Source of the DNA: an uncultured Alphaproteobacteria bacterium
Lineage (GTDB): Bacteria > Pseudomonadota > Alphaproteobacteria > Rhizobiales > Ancalomicrobiaceae
DNA length: 31,230 nucleotides
Direction: 5' to 3'
Assembly (NCBI GenBank): GCA_937919435.1
Contig: CALFRR010000141.1
Coordinates: forward strand, 1 to 31,230
Position numbers and translations under genes: made by a program. Below the pieces are notes generated by a model. It had not been told where the DNA came from. It did not search any database and saw only the letters and a list, made by a program, of their open reading frames with translations. This document shows, in pieces, positions 24,068 through 31,179 of the stretch (positions are counted from its first letter, which is position 1; each line of letters starts with the position of its first letter).

Positions 24068-24316
24068 TCAGCGTTTCGCCGGGGCGGTCTCGACGACCGC
24101 CCGGCACTCCGGAGCCAGCTCGGCGAGATGCGCCGTCATGCAGGCGCGGATGCGGCCGCCGCCGGGGGCGACCGACGCGCAGAAGCGCATCAGGTCGCCG
24201 CGGCAGGCCTTCAGCATGGTGTCGCGGGACGGAGCTTCCGCGGCGAGACCCGGGACGGCGGCGAGGCCGAGCGCGAGACCGAGGGCCGTGGCGAGGCAGG
24301 AGGCGGACGATCTCAT
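24068..24316 (-). CDS. Small secreted cysteine-rich-repeat protein
   Basis: This 82-residue protein starts with a clear signal peptide (ASCLATALGLALGLAAVPGLAAEA, cleavage near residue 26). The mature part has four cysteines (38, 46, 59 and 71) in a pattern C-x7-C-x12-C-x11-C with DLMRFCASVAPGGGRIRACM, resembling the short cysteine-rich (GLG1-type) repeat found in small periplasmic proteins of proteobacteria. Two disulfides are likely. The function is not known. It is convergent with the M20 gene and lies downstream of uxuA on the same strand, separated by two stem-loops, so it probably has its own promoter. Confidence 0.75.
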   Translation of the reverse strand: MRSSASCLATALGLALGLAAVPGLAAEAPSRDTMLKACRGDLMRFCASVAPGGGRIRACMTAHLAELAPECRAVVETAPAKR

Positions 24317-24339
24317 CGGGCGGCCTTCCGATCGTGCGG

Positions 24340-24360
24340 GGCGCCGAACCCTTCGGCGCC
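24340..24360. terminator. Stem-loop upstream of the Cys-rich gene
   Basis: A perfect 9-bp stem (24340-24348 with 24352-24360) has a CCC loop. It stands 24 bases upstream of the small gene's start, so it could end uxuA transcription or fold in the small gene's leader. Confidence 0.4.
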
Positions 24361-24464
24361 GGACGATGGTGTCCGCCGGATGTGGCGAAAATCGTTCCGG
24401 TGCCGTCCTGTGGAACGTCGACCCGCGCCGACCGCAGGGGCGGTGGGCGCGGGCCGTGTCCGGC

Positions 24465-24486
24465 GGGGTGCGCGTACGCGCCCCCC
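24465..24486 (-). terminator. GC-rich stem-loop after uxuA
   Basis: GGGG-T-GCGCG and CGCGC-C-CCCC (24465-24474 and 24477-24486) form a near-perfect hairpin 5 bases beyond the uxuA stop on the minus strand. No T tract follows. Confidence 0.45.
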
Positions 24487-24491
24487 GTGGC

Positions 24492-25544
24492 TCAGACGGC
24501 GGGCTTGGCCGGCTCGACCTTGTCGATGCCTTCCCAGAGACCGTTCAGGTAGACGGCGCCGAGGGCGCGGTCGTAGAGGCCGTAGCCGGGACGCCCGGTC
24601 TCGCCCCAGATCATCCGGCCGTGGTCGGGACGGGCGTAGCCCTGGAAGCCGACGTCGTGATAGGCGCGGACGATCTCGGCCATGTCGAGCGATCCGTCGG
24701 CGGACCGGTGGCCGGTCTCGTGGAAGGTGCCGGACGCGTCGACCTTGACGTTGCGCAGATGGGCGAAGTGGATGCGCGACCCGAACTCGCGGACCAGCGC
24801 CGGGATGTCGTTGCCGACGTCGGAGCCGAGCGAGCCGGAGCAGAGGGTCAGGCCGTTGGCCGCGTCGTCGACCACGGCGAGCAGCTCGGCGAGATCCTCA
24901 CGGTTCTTGACGACGCGCGGCAGGCCGAAGATCGGGCGCGGCGGATCGTCGGGATGGATCGCCATGGCGATGCCGACTTCCTTGGCGACCGGGATCACCG
25001 CCTTCAGGAAGTAGGCGAGGTTGGCACGCACCGCCTTGTCGTCGACCACGGCGTATTCGGCGAGCAGGCCGCGCAGTTCTTCCGGCGTGTAGCTGGCGTC
25101 CCAACCCGGCAGGCGGATGCCTTGCTGCGGGTCGATCTTCTCGATCTCCGCGGCGTCGAAGGCGAGGGTGGTCGAGCCGTCGGGGAGCTTCATGTCGAGC
25201 GTCGTCCGAGTCCAGTCGAACATCGGCATGAAGTTGTAGCAGACGACCTTGATCCCGAACTTCGAGAGATTGCGCAGCGTCTCGCAGTAGTTGGCGATCA
25301 GGCGGTCGCGGCTCGGCTTGCCGAGCTTGATGTCCTCGTGAACCGGGACGCTCTCGACGACCTCGAACTTCATGCCGTGGCTCTCGATGTCCTCGACCAG
25401 CGCACGGATGCGCTCGACCGGCCAGACCTCACCGACCGGAACACCATAGACGGCGGTGACGATGCCGTACATGCCCGGAATCTGGCGGATCTGGGCGAGC
25501 GTCACCGCATCATCGGGCCCGTACCAGCGGAACGTCATCTTCAT
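24492..25544 (-). CDS. uxuA: Mannonate dehydratase
   Basis: The 350-residue TIM-barrel metalloenzyme removes water from D-mannonate to give 2-keto-3-deoxy-D-gluconate in glucuronate breakdown. Diagnostic segments are MTFRWYGPDDAVTLAQIRQIPGMYGIVTAVYGVPVGEVW at the start, VCYNFMPMFDWTRT, AIHPDDPPRPIFGLPRVVKN, LCSGSLGSDVGNDI, HFAHLRNVK and YARPDHGRMIWGE, which include the His/Cys/Asp metal ligands. The start is set at ATG 25544: AAGGAGG (minus strand, 25560-25554) is directly adjacent to an earlier ATG at 25553 but 9 bases from this one. The downstream KDG kinase and aldolase for this route are not in the window. Confidence 0.94.
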   Translation of the reverse strand: MKMTFRWYGPDDAVTLAQIRQIPGMYGIVTAVYGVPVGEVWPVERIRALVEDIESHGMKFEVVESVPVHEDIKLGKPSRDRLIANYCETLRNLSKFGIKVVCYNFMPMFDWTRTTLDMKLPDGSTTLAFDAAEIEKIDPQQGIRLPGWDASYTPEELRGLLAEYAVVDDKAVRANLAYFLKAVIPVAKEVGIAMAIHPDDPPRPIFGLPRVVKNREDLAELLAVVDDAANGLTLCSGSLGSDVGNDIPALVREFGSRIHFAHLRNVKVDASGTFHETGHRSADGSLDMAEIVRAYHDVGFQGYARPDHGRMIWGETGRPGYGLYDRALGAVYLNGLWEGIDKVEPAKPAV

Positions 25545-25574
25545 TGCGTTCATCCTCCTTGGCCGCCGTTCCCA

Positions 25575-25599
25575 CTCACCCGGTGAGACGCGGCGTCTC
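25575..25599. promoter_or_regulatory. Overlapping palindromes in the uxuA leader
   Basis: CTCAC-CCG-GTGAG (25575-25587) and GAGACG-CGG-CGTCTC (25585-25599) share three bases, so only one hairpin can form at a time in RNA. They lie 15 to 55 bases upstream of uxuA. They may instead be DNA operator half-sites; no regulator is adjacent. Confidence 0.35.
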
Positions 25600-25662
25600 C
25601 CCTCATTTAGTTCGGTTCGCGTCGCGGGGCGAGAGCCGATTCGTCGCTCCTGTAACGAAACA

Positions 25663-25687
25663 GCCGGCCCGAGAGTGTCGGGCCGGC
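25663..25687 (-). terminator. Terminator of pyruvate kinase gene
   Basis: A perfect 10-bp GC-rich stem (25663-25672 with 25678-25687) lies 32 bases after the pyk stop; on the minus strand it is followed by TGTTTCGTT, a moderate T-rich tail. Confidence 0.75.
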
Positions 25688-25718
25688 CGTGGATGTCACA
25701 GAAGTTGGGGATGTTCGC

Positions 25719-27140
25719 TCAGGGATTGCCGGCCTGAACGACGCGCAGATTGTTGGTTGAGCCGGCGAGGCCGAAGGGAACGCCGGCGCAGACCACGATG
25801 TGCTCGGCCGGCAGCGCCAGGCCTTCGGCGAGCGCCGAGCCGGCGGCGCGGCGGACCATCGAGTCGTAGCTGTCGGCGACGCCGGAGCGCAGCGAGTGGA
25901 CGCCCCACAGGAGGCGCATCCGACGAGCGATCCGCTCGTCGGGGGTCAACGCCAGGATCGGCAGAGTCGGCCGCTTGCGGGCGATACGGGCGGCGGTGGC
26001 GCCCGACGAGGTGTAGGTGACGATCACCGGCGCGCCGATCGCCTCGGCGAGGTCGGCGGCGGCGGCGGCCACCGCATGGGCCGGCGTGTGCTCGACGTCC
26101 GGCTCGGACGCCTTGATGATCGACCGGTAGAGCTTGTGGCTCTCGGTCGACTTGATGATCCGGTCCATCATCTCGACGGTCTCGACCGGATAGGAACCGG
26201 TCGCCGATTCCGCCGAGAGCATCACCGCATCGGCACCGTCGTAGATGGCGGTGGCGACGTCGGAGGCTTCGGCGCGGGTCGGGGTCGGGGCGGAGACCAT
26301 CGAGTCGAGCATCTGGGTGGCGACGATCACCGGCTTCACCGCGTGGCGGCAGGCGCGCACCAGCTCCTTCTGGCGGCCGGGGACGTCCTCGTGCGGGATC
26401 TCGACGCCGAGATCGCCGCGGGCCACCATGATCGCGTCGGACAGCGCGACGATCTCGTCGATCGAATCGAGCGCCGAAGGCTTCTCGATCTTGGAGACCA
26501 GGCCGGCGCGACCGTCGATCAGGGCGCGGGCCTCGATCACGTCGGACGGCTTCTGGACGAAGGACAGCGCCACCCAGTCGACACCGAGCTCGAGCCCGAA
26601 GGCGAGGTCACGGCGGTCCTTCTCGGTCAGCGGCGACAGGCTCAGCACCGTGCCGGGGAGGTTGACGCCCTTGCGGTTGGAGATGATGCCGCCGACCATC
26701 ACTTCCGCATCGATCGCGTCCTTGGTGACGCCGGTCACCCGGACACGGACGCGGCCGTCGTCGATCAGCAACTCGTGGCCGGGATCGACCGCGGCGAAGA
26801 TCTCCGGATGGGCGAGCGGGATCGACAGGGCGTCGCCGTCGGTGCCGCCGGGAACGAAGCGGATCTTCTCGCCCTTGGCGACCGTGATCTTGCCGTCCTT
26901 GATGGTGCCGACCCGGATCTTGGGTCCCTGCAGGTCCTGCAGAATGCCGATCGGGCTGCCCAGCTCCTGCTCGAGATGGCGGATGGCGGCGAAGACCTTG
27001 GCGTGGTCCTCGTGGGTCCCGTGGCTGAAGTTCAGCCGGAAGGTGTCGACGCCGGCGAGATGCAGAGCTTTCAGCATCTCGGGCGAATTGGTGGCGGGGC
27101 CGACGGTGGCGACGATCTTGGCGCGGCGGTTGCGACGCAT
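25719..27140 (-). CDS. pyk: Pyruvate kinase
   Basis: The 473-residue enzyme converts phosphoenolpyruvate and ADP to pyruvate and ATP. It has KIVATVGPATNSPEML at the N-terminus, FRLNFSHGTHEDH, ILQDLQGPKIRVG, the inserted B domain (about residues 70-170), the catalytic lysine in GLVSKIEKPSAL, MVARGDLGVEIPHEDVP (metal site), VIVATQMLDSM and the C-terminal allosteric domain VTYTSSGATAARIARKRPTLPILALTPD. Length and domain order are normal. It stands alone, with its own terminator, divergent from galM across 455 bp. In this neighbourhood it provides the last step of hexose and hexuronate breakdown. Confidence 0.97.
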   Translation of the reverse strand: MRRNRRAKIVATVGPATNSPEMLKALHLAGVDTFRLNFSHGTHEDHAKVFAAIRHLEQELGSPIGILQDLQGPKIRVGTIKDGKITVAKGEKIRFVPGGTDGDALSIPLAHPEIFAAVDPGHELLIDDGRVRVRVTGVTKDAIDAEVMVGGIISNRKGVNLPGTVLSLSPLTEKDRRDLAFGLELGVDWVALSFVQKPSDVIEARALIDGRAGLVSKIEKPSALDSIDEIVALSDAIMVARGDLGVEIPHEDVPGRQKELVRACRHAVKPVIVATQMLDSMVSAPTPTRAEASDVATAIYDGADAVMLSAESATGSYPVETVEMMDRIIKSTESHKLYRSIIKASEPDVEHTPAHAVAAAAADLAEAIGAPVIVTYTSSGATAARIARKRPTLPILALTPDERIARRMRLLWGVHSLRSGVADSYDSMVRRAAGSALAEGLALPAEHIVVCAGVPFGLAGSTNNLRVVQAGNP

Positions 27141-27245
27141 GGTCGGTTGATCCTCGTGGTTCTTCGCCGCCGGGGCGCCGGTCGGCCGCGGCGGCGGGCT
27201 CGGGTTCGACGTCGGCGACGCCGGTTCCGGACGGATGGCGCCCTA

Positions 27246-27283
27246 TACCATCGATATGCTTCTAAAGTATATGTGCGATGGTA
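27246..27283. promoter_or_regulatory. AT-rich operator-like palindrome upstream of pyk
   Basis: TACCATCG (27246-27253) and CGATGGTA (27276-27283) are perfect inverted arms around an AT-rich centre with further ATAT repeats. It lies about 105 bp from the pyk start, in a region otherwise very GC-rich, and includes TATA-like sequence, so it is a likely promoter/operator segment. Confidence 0.5.
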
Positions 27284-27305
27284 CGATGACCAGCCATGCG
27301 AAGAC

Positions 27306-27355
27306 CGCAGAGAGCGACCTGCCGCACGCGGATGCGGCGGCGGTCGACCTCTGCG
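27306..27355 (+). other. Compound hairpin between pyk and galM
   Basis: CGCAGAG (27306-27312) pairs with CTCTGCG (27349-27355); inside, GACC pairs with GGTC, and GCCGCA (27321-27326) pairs with TGCGGC (27333-27338), separated by small internal loops. The result is one rod about 50 bases long. Whether it is transcribed, and in which direction, is not known. Confidence 0.45.
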
Positions 27356-27407
27356 AATTCCGCATCGCCGTGGGACCGGCCGCGGGAACCGAGTCGCGCC
27401 GGGCGGG

Positions 27408-27439
27408 GCGCGGCGAGGAAGGACATTGCCTCGCCGCGC
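27408..27439 (+). other. Perfect 11-bp hairpin upstream of galM
   Basis: GCGCGGCGAGG (27408-27418) and CCTCGCCGCGC (27429-27439) pair perfectly around a 10-base loop, about 160 bases before the galM start. It could be a leader hairpin or a factor-independent terminator for a short upstream transcript; no T tract follows. Confidence 0.4.
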
Positions 27440-27595
27440 GAGTGGTGTCACGGCTCTTCGTGGTGCGCGGGCCGGACCTCGCGCTTCGACGGGTTCGCTG
27501 GGCGGCCGACTCGTCGAGACCGTATCCTGGCGCGTGCGGGTCCGGGCGCGCCGAACCGTGCGACCCCGTCTTCGCGGGCTCGCGGGAGACGAACC

Positions 27596-28606
27596 ATGAG
27601 TCTTCATACCTTCGGGAGCCTGCCCGACGGCACCGAAATCCGGGAAGTCCGCCTCGCCAACGCCGCCGGCGCCCGTGCCTCGATCCTGACCATCGGAGCG
27701 GCGCTGCGCGATCTCCAGGTGCCGCGCGCCGACGGCTCGCTGCAGCGGGTGGTGCTCGGCTACGAGACGCTCGCCGGCTACGACACCAACCCGGCCCGGG
27801 TGGGTGCGACGGTCGGTCGCAACGCCAACCGGATCGCCGCCGGGCGTTTCGAACTGGACGGACGCGCCCACGAACTGCCGATCAACACCGCCAACGGGCT
27901 GCATCTGCACGGCGGACCGGGCGGGTTCTCGGTCCGGGTCTGGGATCTCGTCGAGCACTCGGAGACCCACGTGCTGTTGCGTCTGGTCTCCGAGGACGGC
28001 GACCAGGGCTATCCCGGCCGGGTCGAGGTGACCTGCCGCTACGAACTCCTCGAACCGGCGACGCTGTCGATCGAGATGCGCGGCACCACCGACGCGCCGA
28101 CCCTGCTCAACCTCGCCAACCACTCCTATTTCACCCTGAACGACGGGGCCGACAGCCGCGAGCATCTGTTCGAGGTGAACGCCACCTTCTACACCCCGCC
28201 GGGACCGAACCTGATCCCGACCGGTGCGGTTCTGCCGATCGAGGGCACCGCCTTCGACTTCCGTAAGGCGAAGCGGATCGCCGACATGGGGCCGGACTAC
28301 GACACCAACTTCGTCGTCGACGGCCCCATCGGCAAGTTCGTCGACGCGGCGACGCTGTGGGCGCCGGATCGGAGCCTGCGGCTCGAAGTGGCGACCGACC
28401 AGCCGGGGCTGCTGATCTACACCGCCGGCGGGCTGAAGGACTTCGGTCCGGGGATCGGCGGGCAGGTGCACGGGCCGCACGCCGGCGTCTGTCTGGAGAC
28501 CCAGGCCTTCGTCGATGCGCCGAACAAGCGCCACTTCCCCTCGACGGTGCTGCGCCCCGGCGCGGTCTACGAGCACCGCGTCGACTATCGCTTCGTGCGG
28601 GGCTGA
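27596..28606 (+). CDS. galM: Aldose 1-epimerase (galactose mutarotase)
   Basis: The 336-residue enzyme interconverts alpha and beta anomers of aldoses. Key segments are VGRNANRIAAGRFELDG with the conserved Arg, LHLHGGPGGF with the substrate histidine, NLANHSYFTLND with the catalytic acid histidine, YDTNFVVD with the aspartate, and VCLETQAFVDAPNKRHFPSTVLRPG with the catalytic base glutamate. Length is normal. A longer frame opens at 27296 but its extra residues are Arg-rich and unlike the family; ATG 27596 has GGGAG 7 bases upstream. It is convergent with the second TRAP operon and shares a terminator with it. Confidence 0.95.
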   Translation: MSLHTFGSLPDGTEIREVRLANAAGARASILTIGAALRDLQVPRADGSLQRVVLGYETLAGYDTNPARVGATVGRNANRIAAGRFELDGRAHELPINTANGLHLHGGPGGFSVRVWDLVEHSETHVLLRLVSEDGDQGYPGRVEVTCRYELLEPATLSIEMRGTTDAPTLLNLANHSYFTLNDGADSREHLFEVNATFYTPPGPNLIPTGAVLPIEGTAFDFRKAKRIADMGPDYDTNFVVDGPIGKFVDAATLWAPDRSLRLEVATDQPGLLIYTAGGLKDFGPGIGGQVHGPHAGVCLETQAFVDAPNKRHFPSTVLRPGAVYEHRVDYRFVRG

Positions 28607-28629
28607 GCCGGCGCGATCGCCGAAGACAG

Positions 28630-28666
28630 GAAACAGGGGCGGCCCCGGTGGGACCGCCCCTGTTTC
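28630..28666. terminator. Bidirectional terminator, galM / TRAP operon
   Basis: A perfect 13-bp stem (28630-28642 with 28654-28666) whose outer ends are GAAAC and GTTTC gives a T-rich tail in both directions. It lies 23 bases after galM and 21 bases after the convergent dctQ. Confidence 0.8.
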
Positions 28667-28687
28667 GTTCCGGCATGGTCCGAACCG

Positions 28688-29218
28688 TCAGTGGTTCAGA
28701 TCTTCGACCGCCACGGCCTTGGCCGGATCGAGCACGGCGCGCAACTCCAGCACCATGTTCTTCACCGAGTAGAGCAGCATGATGCCGCCGGTGATCGGCA
28801 TGCAGGCGTAGAGCCACGCCTTCGACATGGCGAAGGCGGTGGTCTGCTCGGTGGTGGTGAGCGTCAGGTCGAGCGAGTACTTGAAGAAGATCGCGATGAA
28901 GGCGAGCGAGCAGGCCTCGACCAGGAACCGGTAGACCAGTCGGGCGCGGATGCTCGGCAGGCGTTTCGACAACCAGTCGCCGACGCTGAAATGGCCGTGG
29001 GCGACCCAGACCGCGGCGGCGCCGTAGAACACCAGGGCGCCGTAGAGCAGTTCGAGGATCTCGTCGAACCAGTGCATCGACATGACGGGGAAGAACCGCA
29101 CGACGATGTTCAGCGTCAGAATGATCGTGATCGCACCGAACAGCACGATACAGATCGCCTCGAGCAGCACCAGCAGGGCCCGGTCGAGGCGGGCGAGGAG
29201 AGCGAGCACGTTGGTCAC
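28688..29218 (-). CDS. dctQ: TRAP transporter small permease subunit (DctQ family)
   Basis: The 176-residue membrane protein has four hydrophobic segments (about 14-37, 47-65, 88-108 and 130-155), with MHWFDEILELLYGALVFYGAAAVWVAHGHFSVGDWL matching the DctQ signature. It assists DctM in ion-coupled uptake. GTG 29218 overlaps the dctM stop in a GTGA arrangement, which fixes the start. The order dctP-dctM-dctQ differs from the more common P-Q-M. It is the last gene of the operon and faces galM. Confidence 0.88.
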   Translation of the reverse strand: MTNVLALLARLDRALLVLLEAICIVLFGAITIILTLNIVVRFFPVMSMHWFDEILELLYGALVFYGAAAVWVAHGHFSVGDWLSKRLPSIRARLVYRFLVEACSLAFIAIFFKYSLDLTLTTTEQTTAFAMSKAWLYACMPITGGIMLLYSVKNMVLELRAVLDPAKAVAVEDLNH

Positions 29219-30504
29219 AGCGCGGGCCCCATCATCAGGTTGGGCAGCCAGAGAGCGATCTCCGGCACGAAGGCGCAGAGGATGGTCACCAGCAGGATCG
29301 CCACCAGATAGGGCAGGCACTCCCAGGCGAGCGGCCAGATGCCGACCTTGGCGAAGCTCTCGACCGCGAACAGACACATGCCGACCGGCGGCGTCAGGTT
29401 GCCGATCATGATCAGCAGGGTCATGACGACGCCGAAGTTGACCATGTCGATGGCGAACAGCGGGCAGATCTTCATGAAGATCGGCAGGGTGATCAGGAAG
29501 ATCGCGTTGCCGTCGAGGAAGCAGCCGAGCACCAGGATGATCGCGATGACGATCCACAGGAAGCCGGCCGGGGTGGCGCCGAGCGCGGAGAGCTGCATGA
29601 TCAGGTGATCGGGGATGCGTTCGAAGATGGTGAACCAGCCGAAGAAATTGGCGGTGGCGATGATGAACATCAGGCCGCAGGTCTGCTTCAGGGACACGAA
29701 CAACACCGGCGGCAGGTCGCGCAGCTTCAGGTCGCGGTAGACGAAGCCGAGCAGCGCGGCGTAGAGCGCCGCGATCACCGAGGCCTCGGTGGCGGTGAAG
29801 AAGCCGGTGGTGATGCCGCCGATGATGATCACCGGGGTCATCAGCGGCCAGAAGGCCAGCTTGAAGGTGCGCACCACCTCGGCGAAGCTCGACTTCTCGT
29901 CCTTCGGCAGGCCGCGCGGGCCGGCCATCAGGCCGATCGCGATCATCATCGCCAGGCCCATGGCGACGCCGGGAATGGCACCGGCGAGGAACAGCCGCGG
30001 CACCGACACCGAGGTGATCGCGCCGTAGAGCACGAAGGGGATCGACGGCGGGATCACCGGGCCGATGGTCGAGGCGGAGGCGACGATCGCCGCCGAGATG
30101 GTCGGCTTGTAGCCGGCGTCGACCATCGCCTTGTGCTGGATCTGGCCGAGACCGGCGGCATCCGCCACCGCCGAGCCGGACATGCCGGAGAAGATCATCG
30201 ACGAGACCACTGCGACCTGACCGACGCCGCCGGCGATGTGGCCGACCGCGGCGCGGGTGAAGCCGAAGATACGGCCGGTGATGCCGCCGGTGTTCATCAG
30301 ATTGCCGGCGAGGATGAAGAAGGGAATCGCCAGCAGGGTGAAGCCGGTGGTTCCGAAGTACATCCGCTGCGGCAGCATCGCCAGGAAGCTGCCCTGGCCC
30401 TGACCGATGAAGAAGATCACCGCGGTGAGGCCGATCGATACGGCGATCGGCACGTCGAGCATCAACATCAGAAGCAGTACGCCGAAGATCGCCAGTGTCA
30501 GCAT
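29215..30504 (-). CDS. dctM: TRAP transporter large permease subunit (DctM family)
   Basis: The 429-residue protein is of normal DctM length with about 11-12 hydrophobic segments. Family loops are seen at FSGMSGSAVADAAGLGQIQHKAM, ASTIGPVIPPSIPFVLYGAIT near residues 138-160, TATEASVIAALYAALLGF and IGNLTPPVGMCLFA. It is the ion-coupled transport subunit. The upstream dctP is interrupted near the window's right edge, so this permease may lack a working receptor unless another supplies it. The protein itself shows no damage. It belongs to the stand-alone DctM type, unlike the fused DctQM at 598-2469. Confidence 0.94.
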   Translation of the reverse strand: MLTLAIFGVLLLMLMLDVPIAVSIGLTAVIFFIGQGQGSFLAMLPQRMYFGTTGFTLLAIPFFILAGNLMNTGGITGRIFGFTRAAVGHIAGGVGQVAVVSSMIFSGMSGSAVADAAGLGQIQHKAMVDAGYKPTISAAIVASASTIGPVIPPSIPFVLYGAITSVSVPRLFLAGAIPGVAMGLAMMIAIGLMAGPRGLPKDEKSSFAEVVRTFKLAFWPLMTPVIIIGGITTGFFTATEASVIAALYAALLGFVYRDLKLRDLPPVLFVSLKQTCGLMFIIATANFFGWFTIFERIPDHLIMQLSALGATPAGFLWIVIAIILVLGCFLDGNAIFLITLPIFMKICPLFAIDMVNFGVVMTLLIMIGNLTPPVGMCLFAVESFAKVGIWPLAWECLPYLVAILLVTILCAFVPEIALWLPNLMMGPAL

Positions 30505-30640
30505 GGCGGGAGGCCCTCCTCGTCTCGGCCGTCGGTCGGATCTCCGATCGCGGCGCCGGCGATCGTGTCGATCGGGCGTCCAAGGGATCGTCGATGCTCT
30601 CGGGTCTCGCGGCGCCGCCTGCGGGGCGGCACCGGAAGGA

Positions 30641-30665
30641 GACGGCCGGCACCGGGCCGGCCGTC
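30641..30665 (-). terminator. Stem-loop between dctP and dctM
   Basis: A perfect 10-bp stem (30641-30650 with 30656-30665) with a 5-base loop lies 8 bases beyond the dctP stop on the minus strand, in the 169-bp gap before dctM. With no T tract it is probably an mRNA-protecting or attenuating hairpin. Confidence 0.55.
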
Positions 30666-30673
30666 GCTCTCGT

Positions 30674-31179
30674 TCACTTCTCGGCGGCTTCGACCATCGC
30701 CATGAACTTGGCGAAGTTGTCGGCGCCGACGCGCGCCTTGACCTTCTCCCAGGCCGGACCCATGGCGTCCTTCCAGGGCTTCAGGTCGGGCTTGGCGATC
30801 TCCATGCCCTTGGTCGCGGCGAGGTCCTTCAGCTGCTTGTCCTCGTCGTCGCGCAGAAGCTTGCGGGCGAGCTTGGCCGACTTGTCCGATTCCTCGGCGA
30901 GGATCTTCTGCTGCTCGGGCGTCAGCTTGTCCCAGCTCTTCTTGTTCACCAGGTGAACCATCGAGCTGTAGGTGTAGTTGACGATGGTCATGTATTTCTG
31001 GGTTTCGTAGAGCTTCAGAGAATAGATCGTTCCGATCGGGTTCTCCTGGCCGTCGACGACGCCCTGTTTCATGGCCATCACCAGCTCGCTGAAGGCGATG
31101 GTGACGGCGTTGCCGCCGGCCGCTTCGACGAAGGCCTGATAGGCGAAGGCCGGCGGAGTGCGGATCTTCATGCCCTTCA
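30674..31179 (-). pseudogene. dctP: TRAP binding protein, C-terminal half only (interrupted dctP)
   Basis: About 168 residues of a DctP family receptor are present, from LKGMKIRTPPAFAYQAFVEAAGGNAV through VDGQENPIGTIYSLKLYETQKY to the normal C-terminus. The matching point LKGIKIRVP in the intact receptor at 2474-3493 is residue 172, so roughly 170 N-terminal residues and the signal peptide are missing. Immediately upstream of LKG the frame continues as SRLLSQA, which does not resemble the conserved DDLKG context, and in another frame a different protein ends. This suggests an insertion at this point; the N-terminal half may survive beyond the window. A TTG at 31192 could start a truncated, non-exported protein, but that is unlikely to be functional. 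Confidence 0.65.

Larger units (their letters stand above)
27141..27595. promoter_or_regulatory. Divergent pyk/galM intergenic region
   Basis: The 455-bp gene-free stretch must hold the promoters of pyk (minus) and galM (plus). It contains an AT-rich palindrome at 27246-27283, a compound hairpin at 27306-27355 and a perfect 11-bp hairpin at 27408-27439, each listed separately. Reading frames crossing it on the plus strand are upstream extensions or shadows of galM with Arg/Ser-rich, non-protein-like composition. Confidence 0.55.

Noticed and set aside
15369..27359. The 11-base word CTCTGCGAATT occurring at 15369 and 27349
   Set aside because: The match does not extend beyond 11 bases and can be chance; no shared structure is evident apart from short complementary words.
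27296..27595. A 100-residue N-terminal extension of galM or a separate small gene
   Set aside because: The extension is Arg/Ser-rich and unlike the family, and the ATG at 27596 has a good ribosome site.
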